Assembly (NCBI GenBank): GCA_964653235.1
Contig: CAZZCP010000044.1
Location: 1-21,257, forward strand
Reading direction: 5' to 3'
Origin: CAZZCP01 sp964653235
Lineage (GTDB): Bacteria > Bdellovibrionota > Bdellovibrionia > Bdellovibrionales > UBA840
Length of the DNA: 21,257 bases
Shown here: positions 15,680 to 21,257 of the stretch, piece by piece
Position numbering within the stretch: the first letter of the stretch is position 1
Layout: every line of letters starts with the position of its first letter
Notes under the pieces: generated by a model
Told to the model about the DNA's origin: nothing
Seen by the model: only the letters and a program-made list of their open reading frames with translations
Database searches by the model: none
Position numbers and translations under genes: made by a program

Positions 15680-17230
15680 GTGCAAAAATTCGATGCCATT
15701 GTAATTGGCTCTGGAATGGGTGGAATGACCACGGCAAGCTTGCTTGCTCAAGTTTACAACAAAAAAGTTTTGGTACTCGAAAGACATTTTCAGGCCGGAG
15801 GATTTACCCATAGCTTCGGTTTTCGAGGCTTCTCATGGGATGCAGGTCTTCATTATGTTGGAGATATGCAAGAAGGAAAATTCACTCGAAAAGTCATGGA
15901 TTACATCACTTCGAAAAAAGTCAGTTGGCAAAAAATGCCAGATCCATTTGAAGTCTATATGACCCCTGAAATAACGATTCGACAAAGTTCTGACCCCGAA
16001 GCTTTTCGGCAGACGCTCAAAGACAATTTTCTGCAAGAAAAAAGACGTATTGATCAGTACTTTCGAGATCTTGAAGTAATGGCAGAATGGCGAAGAAGTT
16101 TATTTTTCAGCAAAGAGTTTCCAGAGTGGTGTTTTCATCTCGCAGAATTTTTTACTCCTAGAGCAAAAGAAATCTCACGCTGGAGTATCAATGAATATTT
16201 TAATGATCTTGGTGCATCCGAAAACTTACGTGCTATTTTGCTCGGACAGTGGGGGGATTATGGACTCCCGCCCAAAGAGGCAAGTGCAATCGTTCATATG
16301 TTAATTGTATCGCACTACCTTGAGGGGGCTCATTACCCACAGGGTGGAGGCGCTAGCATTGCCAAGGCAATATCTCAAGTTTTAGAAACTCATGGAGGAA
16401 AGATATTGACCAAGAGAAATGTGACAGAACTTAAGTTTGAAGCAAATCGTGTTGTGGCCCTTGTTTGCGAGAATGAAGGTGAGAGAGAAGTTTATGAAGC
16501 CGATCAATTCTTCTCAAATATTGGGGTGGTTGCGACCTATCGAGATTTGGTACCCAAAGACTTGGCGCCTGATGAGTATTTTGAGGTCGAAAAGATAAAA
16601 ACTGGCTACAGTGTATTTACTCTTTTTATCGGCTTTAAAGAAAGTCCACAAAAGCTAGGTTTTCAAGGAGAAAACTACTGGATTTACAACACGAATGATC
16701 ATGATTTTGCTTATGAGAGAGCTGCTGATATTTTAGAAGGTAAAGTATGGTCTGGCTATTTGTCATTTCCGTCTTTAAAAGATGATAAACATACAGGTGG
16801 ACATACTGCGGAGTTTATTACTCCTATTCCATACGAAATGATAGAAACTTGGAAACTAAAAGAAAAGTCGAAAGAGGAGTTTCAAAGCTGGAAAGAAGGA
16901 ATTAGCAAAACGATTCTTGAATTTATTGAAGAAAAGTTTCCAGGCTTTAAAGATATAGTTGAACTGACCAGTCTTGCCACCCCTTTTACCTATGAAGAGA
17001 TGAGCTTTCATCGCCAAGGCGAAATCTATAGTGTACCAGCGATAGTGGATCGTTTCTTAAAATACAAAAGCTTGCGCGCCAAAACTCCCATAGAAAATTT
17101 ATTTATCACTGGTGCAGATGTGTCTAGTCACGGAATTATTGGATCTATGATGGGCGGTTTTTTAAGTGCTTCTGCTTCTCAGGGAGTCACTGGTTTATTG
17201 CAGATGGGGTCAAAAATTATGGCAAAATAA
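15680..17230 (+). CDS. FAD-dependent oxidoreductase, phytoene desaturase/retinol saturase-like
   Basis: The 516-residue flavoprotein begins with an FAD-binding Rossmann motif (GSGMGG, residues 10-15) and the ribose-binding acid E34 in VLERHFQAGG. It ends with the second FAD motif region ENLFITGADVSSHG and a GSMMGG segment. This layout, with GGFTHSF and DAGLHYVG near the start, matches the CrtI/RetSat group: phytoene desaturases, carotenoid isomerases and all-trans-retinol 13,14-reductases. Those act on isoprenoid or lipid-like substrates at the membrane; the substrate here is unknown. No carotenoid synthesis genes are in the window. The start is GTG 15680 with GGAGG upstream. It is divergent from the TolC/RND genes. 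Confidence 0.86.
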   Translation: MQKFDAIVIGSGMGGMTTASLLAQVYNKKVLVLERHFQAGGFTHSFGFRGFSWDAGLHYVGDMQEGKFTRKVMDYITSKKVSWQKMPDPFEVYMTPEITIRQSSDPEAFRQTLKDNFLQEKRRIDQYFRDLEVMAEWRRSLFFSKEFPEWCFHLAEFFTPRAKEISRWSINEYFNDLGASENLRAILLGQWGDYGLPPKEASAIVHMLIVSHYLEGAHYPQGGGASIAKAISQVLETHGGKILTKRNVTELKFEANRVVALVCENEGEREVYEADQFFSNIGVVATYRDLVPKDLAPDEYFEVEKIKTGYSVFTLFIGFKESPQKLGFQGENYWIYNTNDHDFAYERAADILEGKVWSGYLSFPSLKDDKHTGGHTAEFITPIPYEMIETWKLKEKSKEEFQSWKEGISKTILEFIEEKFPGFKDIVELTSLATPFTYEEMSFHRQGEIYSVPAIVDRFLKYKSLRAKTPIENLFITGADVSSHGIIGSMMGGFLSASASQGVTGLLQMGSKIMAK

Positions 17231-17362
17231 AAAAAACGGCTTTTTGAATCTCATATACAAAAGCAAAGTCGAGTAGAATTTTCTTGTTACAAGTATATCA
17301 AATGAGAATCTATTAGAGAGAGCGACTTGCTTTTTGCATCTATTAATGTTTGTCTGTCGAGT

Positions 17363-17944
17363 ATGAAAGCAATCCTTTTGTTCTTCTTGTTTGCATTAAC
17401 CGCACAGGCATCTGCAATCTCGGGCTTCAATTCTTGGAAGTATGGCATGGCTCTCAATATGCATCGAGAGGGCGATTCAGCCAATTTGGATGTTTCAACT
17501 CCTAGATTGGTCGAATATGAGCATGCCGATCTGGTACAAGCCCTTGCTATCAATATGTCGCTTGGCTTTAACAATATTTACAATCAAAAAGAAGAGAACA
17601 ATCGCTTTGAAATCGCACAGACCTTTTTTTACGGCTTGGCTTTTGAGGCGAGAACTCAAACCTCAAGCGATTGGCAGCAAGTCTTTAGTCGTTTGGGTGC
17701 TATTTATATGGATTATGACAATAGTCTTTACCAAGAGAGTGGTGGTTTGGGCCTGCAGTTTGCAATTGGTATGGACTTTCTCTTAAAAAAGCAAAGACAA
17801 GATTTTTTGGGAGGGGAGTCTGCCCCCAGTTTTTTTGTGCTTTTTAGTGGCTGGTTTGGTTTTGCACGAGCCGAGAGATTAGATTCCCAGCCCGACTTAC
17901 TCAATGGATTGTTTTTATCTGCAGGTATTAAAAATCTTTTTTAA
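17363..17944 (+). CDS. Small secreted beta-barrel-like protein of unknown function
   Basis: The 193-residue product has a signal peptide (MKAILLFFLFALTAQASA) and then alternating strands rich in Tyr, Phe and Gly, ending in LSAGIKNLF. This suggests a small 8-strand outer-membrane barrel, but no family is recognised. I chose ATG 17363 because it begins the signal peptide; the frame extends back to a TTG at 17327, which would add 12 residues in front of it. Its stop is 8 bases before the EgtD-like gene, so the two are probably co-transcribed. What a barrel would do with this pathway is unknown; transport or a chance grouping are both possible. Confidence 0.7.
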   Translation: MKAILLFFLFALTAQASAISGFNSWKYGMALNMHREGDSANLDVSTPRLVEYEHADLVQALAINMSLGFNNIYNQKEENNRFEIAQTFFYGLAFEARTQTSSDWQQVFSRLGAIYMDYDNSLYQESGGLGLQFAIGMDFLLKKQRQDFLGGESAPSFFVLFSGWFGFARAERLDSQPDLLNGLFLSAGIKNLF

Positions 17945-17947
17945 GGA
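17942..17947 (+). promoter_or_regulatory. Shine-Dalgarno site overlapping the upstream stop codon
   Basis: TAAGGA combines the stop of the barrel gene (TAA 17942-17944) with the ribosome-binding site of the EgtD-like gene, whose ATG follows 5 bases later. This arrangement favours translational coupling of the two genes. Confidence 0.6.
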
Positions 17948-17952
17948 AAAAA

Positions 17953-18948
17953 ATGAAATATGAAATTGAAAATTTAAGTCAAGAATACCAAAGCCCTCAA
18001 GATGAATTGGCTCTCGTTGTTTTGGAAGGGCTCTCTAAAAAGCCAAAGGGATTGCCTTCGCGTTATTTTTATGATGATGAGGGTTCACGCCTTTTTCAAA
18101 AAATCATGAATCTTCCTGAATACTATCCTACAGATTGCGAGATGGAGATTCTCAAACACAAAAGCTCTCATATTGTGAAGCAATTGGTGGGTGAGGAGCT
18201 CAATTTGGTTGAGCTTGGTTGCGGCGATGGTGAAAAAACCATTCATTTTCTCAATGCTCTTTCAGAGGGAGGACAAAAATTTAAATTTTTCCCGGTCGAT
18301 ATATCTAGAGCTGCCGTCGAGTTTTTACTCGAGAATTTAGAAAAAAAGTCGAATACTCCAATTCAAAGTCATGGTTTGGTGGCCGAATACTTTCAAGGTC
18401 TCAATTGGCTCTCCGAAAATTCAGGTAAAAGAAATTTGATTCTCTTTTTGGGTTCCAATATTGGCAATTTTGATCGAGCTTCCGCTCTAAGGTTTTTACG
18501 AAGGCTTTGGTATGCACTCCAGCCTGGGGATTATGTTTTAACTGGTTTTGATCTTAAAAAAAATCCAAAAATATTGCATGCTGCTTACAATGATTCTCAA
18601 GGAGTCACTGCCGAGTTCAACCTCAATCTTTTAAAAAGAATCAACCAAGACTTGGGAGCCAATTTTAATATCAATAAATTTTGTCACCAAGGCTCCTACA
18701 ACGTTCTTTTAGGTGCCATGGAGAGCTTCTTGATCAGCACCGAAAGCCAAGTCGTCGATATTCAGGCTCTCGATAAAAAGTTTCAATTTAAGGCCTGGGA
18801 ACCGATTCATACCGAATATTCTTACAAATACACTCGTGAAGATATTCAAGATTTGGCCGAGTCTTCTGGCTATCAGGTCGTTGAGAACTTTTCGGATGAG
18901 AGAAACTATTTTGTCGATTCGCTTTGGCAGGTAAAAAAGCAAATATAG
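17953..18948 (+). CDS. egtD: EgtD-like L-histidine N-alpha-methyltransferase
   Basis: The 331-residue cytoplasmic enzyme belongs to the EgtD family (PF10017), which trimethylates histidine to hercynine using three S-adenosylmethionines. Visible motifs are LPSRYFYDDEGS (34-45), LPEYYPT (54-60), the SAM loop ELGCGDGEKT (87-96), FLGSNIGN (165-172), AYNDSQGVTA and TEYSYKY. Compared from memory with the Mycobacterium enzyme, N166, Y206, E282 and S284 align to N172, Y212, E288 and S290 at a constant +6 offset, but Met252 in the imidazole pocket aligns to S258. Histidine remains the likeliest substrate. The gene starts 8 bases after the barrel gene and precedes an oxygenase by 46 bases. No EgtB gene is present. 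Confidence 0.88.
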   Translation: MKYEIENLSQEYQSPQDELALVVLEGLSKKPKGLPSRYFYDDEGSRLFQKIMNLPEYYPTDCEMEILKHKSSHIVKQLVGEELNLVELGCGDGEKTIHFLNALSEGGQKFKFFPVDISRAAVEFLLENLEKKSNTPIQSHGLVAEYFQGLNWLSENSGKRNLILFLGSNIGNFDRASALRFLRRLWYALQPGDYVLTGFDLKKNPKILHAAYNDSQGVTAEFNLNLLKRINQDLGANFNINKFCHQGSYNVLLGAMESFLISTESQVVDIQALDKKFQFKAWEPIHTEYSYKYTREDIQDLAESSGYQVVENFSDERNYFVDSLWQVKKQI

Positions 18949-18994
18949 CATTTTTTGCTTTATGTATTTACAGGCATCGGTTACACACTAATTT

Positions 18995-19993
18995 ATGGCA
19001 ATTGAGATACGTGATACAAATTATTTTCAGAAACTAAGTAGTGAACCTGAGTTTTGTGAAGAAAAACACCTTCAACTTGAAGCACCCAAAGAGACTTGGA
19101 CTCTGACTGATTTTGGTTACTCTAAAGAATTGCAAGAAAAGTCAGCCTTTGAGTTTACGATCTGCTCCCCCTTTCGCATGCTCTCAAAAGAAGGACTGGC
19201 AGCATGTCGAGAGGTGGTTTTTCAGCTTGAAAAAGAAGAGAGAAGCTCTGAGAGAATGGGCCGATTTATTCGCGGCGGAGTCTATCGCTCCAAATTCTTG
19301 CGTGATTTGAGTCAGTCTCAGCTTGTTAACAATTTTATTTCTGAGCTCGTCGGCAAAAAAGTATTGCCGCATTCGATGCCATTGTACCAGGCTCATATCA
19401 ATCTTTTACCCAAGGATCGAAAGGTCGATATCGATAAATGGCATACAGATACAGTTTGTTTAGATTATGTTTTAATGCTTACGAATCCGAAATCTATAAA
19501 AGGGGGAAGTTTTCAATTTTTTCGCTGCACCAAAGAAAAAGCAGCTCAAGAACTCTTAGAAAATCCACAGACTTCAAACTATGTAACTACAGTTGAATTT
19601 CCGGAAGCGGGCTTTGCTTTGCTTCAACAGGGCAATTTGGTTGTTCATAGACCACAAAATGTAGAAGAGGGTGAGGAGAGAATATCATTAGTGAATAGTT
19701 TTATTTCTTGTGATCCAAAATTCAACGATGTTTCACGCTTAAATGATTGCAAGCCCGTTGACCCTGCTGAAGTTCTTTACACCGAATGGGCTCGTCATAA
19801 AGCCTATCAAAGCCAGATAAAACTCAAACATTTAATTGATACTCTGGCTTTTACTACTGATAAAAACCACTTATGCAAAGAACTTCGTTTGGCCATTCGT
19901 GATGTTGAAATCGCCATTCAAGAAATTCAAGACGAAACATCTGGACGTCTTGTGCACTTTGGCGGGGATGCCCTCACGGATCCTCAAGTGTAA
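18995..19993 (+). CDS. Fe(II)/2-oxoglutarate-dependent oxygenase-like protein
   Basis: The 332-residue protein has a double-stranded beta-helix core. The metal triad is H150-T-D152 (in KWHTDTVCLDY) with distal H218 (in NLVVHRP), and R229, 11 residues later (EERISLVNSF), is placed to bind the 2-oxoglutarate carboxylate. The strand LMLTN followed by GGSFQFF fits the same fold. Such enzymes hydroxylate, desaturate or cyclise small molecules or proteins. An N-terminal 60 residues and a helical C-terminal 90 residues lie outside the core. It is the third gene of the barrel/EgtD unit, so the product of the methyltransferase is a natural candidate substrate. The exact subfamily is not recognised. 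Confidence 0.8.
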   Translation: MAIEIRDTNYFQKLSSEPEFCEEKHLQLEAPKETWTLTDFGYSKELQEKSAFEFTICSPFRMLSKEGLAACREVVFQLEKEERSSERMGRFIRGGVYRSKFLRDLSQSQLVNNFISELVGKKVLPHSMPLYQAHINLLPKDRKVDIDKWHTDTVCLDYVLMLTNPKSIKGGSFQFFRCTKEKAAQELLENPQTSNYVTTVEFPEAGFALLQQGNLVVHRPQNVEEGEERISLVNSFISCDPKFNDVSRLNDCKPVDPAEVLYTEWARHKAYQSQIKLKHLIDTLAFTTDKNHLCKELRLAIRDVEIAIQEIQDETSGRLVHFGGDALTDPQV

Positions 19994-20073
19994 CATAAGT
20001 TTTGTATTCTTCTAAATCTAAAAATAGTCTAGCCAAGTATTGATTGTATTCAAATTGCAAGAAACAATAATGT

Positions 20074-21156
20074 ATGCCAGCGATTGTAGTTTTCGACAAA
20101 GATGAGAAAGCCTTTCATGAAATTCGCAATACTCTGCAGTTAATGAAAGACGATACCATTCAAGTTTATAATTTTAAATCAGAAGTAGACTTTTTAAAGT
20201 GCTTTGAGGGTGATGAAGAGAATGAGCCTTTTATTCCCATACATTATCTAATTGTAAACCCTGATTTATTGAGTCTTGATCTTGAAAAGTGGATTCTTGG
20301 CTTTCGTGCATCACAAAAAAAACTCAATCGTGTACCTGAGGAATCACCAACCAAAATTATGCTGATGGGGCATATCGAGAAAAAAAGAGATATCTCTTTA
20401 CTTGACGTTGTCGATTATATCGTTAAACCCATTGAGAAACAGCTCTTACTGCAAAAAATGGAAATTCATTTTAATGAAGGCCAAGATATTAAACCCAGCT
20501 ATCTTGTGTATCAAAAAGTGGATGAAGAAGTTGAATTGGGCCGACTTTTATCCTTTGAACAAATATCTGAATTCTCCATAGGTCTTAAAAGTACGAAAAT
20601 GCTAAAGCCTGGCAGGATAGTCAATTTTCATTCTAAAATTTTTGGCGGAGGCGAAAAACTCTCCCATTTAATGGGCAAAAAAACCTTTAGTATTCCCGTG
20701 GACAATGGCCAATATGTAAATCATTTTAGTCTCTTTGGTCCAAATAAAGATGAGATTATGAATCTTAGAAAGTACATACAGGTCAACAATCTTGAGAAAT
20801 CTCATTATCGAGTTTCCAGTAGTAGAAAGTTACCCGATTCAGCAGTAAGTGATCCAAACTCTAAACCAAATGATCTTAAAGTTCCAGAGCCGACGAAATC
20901 CATACTTTCTAAGAAATACAATATTGCAATCGTAGATAACAATGATGACAATATCTTTGCCATTGAATCGGCGATGAAAGATTTTTTAAAAAATGCGGTT
21001 GTCCATAAATATCGCAGCTATGCTCGATTGCTGGTTGCAATTAAACCCAAAGAAGAAAATAAAAAAAATTACAGTAATATAATTTACAGACTCGGTGAAA
21101 TTGAAAAACAGATTGCCTGTGAAATACCAGATTATAAAGCTGTATTTCACTGCTGA
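20074..21156 (+). CDS. Response-regulator-like protein with two degenerate receiver domains
   Basis: The 360-residue protein begins with a receiver-like domain (about 3-130): acidic residues D8 and D10, strand LIVNPDLL where an Asn (N62) sits at the usual phospho-acceptor Asp, and the conserved Lys in YIVKPI (K118). The middle (about 145-240) resembles a PilZ-like beta region (FSIGLKSTKMLKPGRIVNF). A second receiver-like start follows (YNIAIVDNNDDN, 282-293), but the protein stops about 70 residues later, before a complete domain. It therefore probably works without phosphorylation, or it is truncated. It is followed 38 bases later by a glycosyltransferase gene. The role is unknown. Confidence 0.6.
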   Translation: MPAIVVFDKDEKAFHEIRNTLQLMKDDTIQVYNFKSEVDFLKCFEGDEENEPFIPIHYLIVNPDLLSLDLEKWILGFRASQKKLNRVPEESPTKIMLMGHIEKKRDISLLDVVDYIVKPIEKQLLLQKMEIHFNEGQDIKPSYLVYQKVDEEVELGRLLSFEQISEFSIGLKSTKMLKPGRIVNFHSKIFGGGEKLSHLMGKKTFSIPVDNGQYVNHFSLFGPNKDEIMNLRKYIQVNNLEKSHYRVSSSRKLPDSAVSDPNSKPNDLKVPEPTKSILSKKYNIAIVDNNDDNIFAIESAMKDFLKNAVVHKYRSYARLLVAIKPKEENKKNYSNIIYRLGEIEKQIACEIPDYKAVFHC

Positions 21157-21194
21157 TAATATAAACATTTTTTTAAAAAAATTTTGTAAACTCA

Positions 21195-21257
21195 ATGAAT
21201 AAAAAAATCAAAAAAGTTCTTATATTCATAGTTGCATACAATGCTGAAAAAACAATC
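21195..21257 (+). CDS. Family 2 glycosyltransferase, N-terminus only (partial)
   Basis: ATG 21195 opens a frame that runs to the window edge: 21 residues, MNKKIKKVLIF followed by IVAYNAEKTI. The hydrophobic strand leading into xVAYNAEKT is the classic start of GT-A family 2 glycosyltransferases, where the strand ends at the nucleotide-sugar binding site. Related enzymes build polysaccharides, glycolipids or dolichyl-phosphate sugars. The acceptor cannot be told from this fragment. The region upstream is very A/T-rich and has no clear ribosome-binding site. Confidence 0.65.
   Translation, partial: MNKKIKKVLIFIVAYNAEKTI

Noticed and set aside
21049..21090. Possible frameshift in the A-run of the two-receiver gene
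   Set aside because: Adding or removing one A reaches a stop within a few codons in both cases, so the given frame is the only one that stays open.

Overview
The window comes from a low-GC Gram-negative bacterium. Several products carry signal peptides, there are three likely outer-membrane proteins, and an RND/TolC efflux pair is present. Low GC, many small secreted barrels and a response-regulator-like protein with degenerate receiver domains would fit the Bdellovibrionota, but that is an inference; there is no rRNA or marker gene to confirm it.

Layout. Positions 1-105 hold the tail of an unidentified gene. Positions 198-2301 look accessory: a DUF4143-type ATPase, then a HEPN/nucleotidyltransferase pair with an 8-nt overlap, all on the minus strand. 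A 175-bp element with 23-bp inverted ends follows (2352-2526). Then come a YheS-like ABC-F ATPase (2626-4440), a secreted S9 oligopeptidase with a good promoter (4551-6650), a small unknown gene, a DUF3078-like outer-membrane barrel, and a 55-codon secreted protein that has the best promoter and ribosome-binding signals in the window (8201-8368). Next are an acidic amino acid symporter (8529-9824, minus), a class II aldolase (9976-10611), and a minus-strand block of TolC-like protein, RND permease and CDP-alcohol phosphatidyltransferase (15567 down to 10646). A RetSat/CrtI-type flavoprotein is divergent from TolC (15680-17230).

The most interesting region is 17363-19993. Three same-strand genes encode a small secreted barrel, an EgtD-type histidine-betaine methyltransferase, and an Fe(II)/2-oxoglutarate oxygenase with a complete HxD...H...R site. 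No EgtB sulfoxide synthase is present, so the pair may make an oxidised hercynine-like betaine instead of ergothioneine. This is a hypothesis. The window ends with a degenerate two-receiver protein (20074-21156) and the first 21 codons of a family 2 glycosyltransferase.

No rRNA, tRNA, CRISPR array, transposase or integrase was recognised. Family assignments rest on motifs read by eye; no database search was run.
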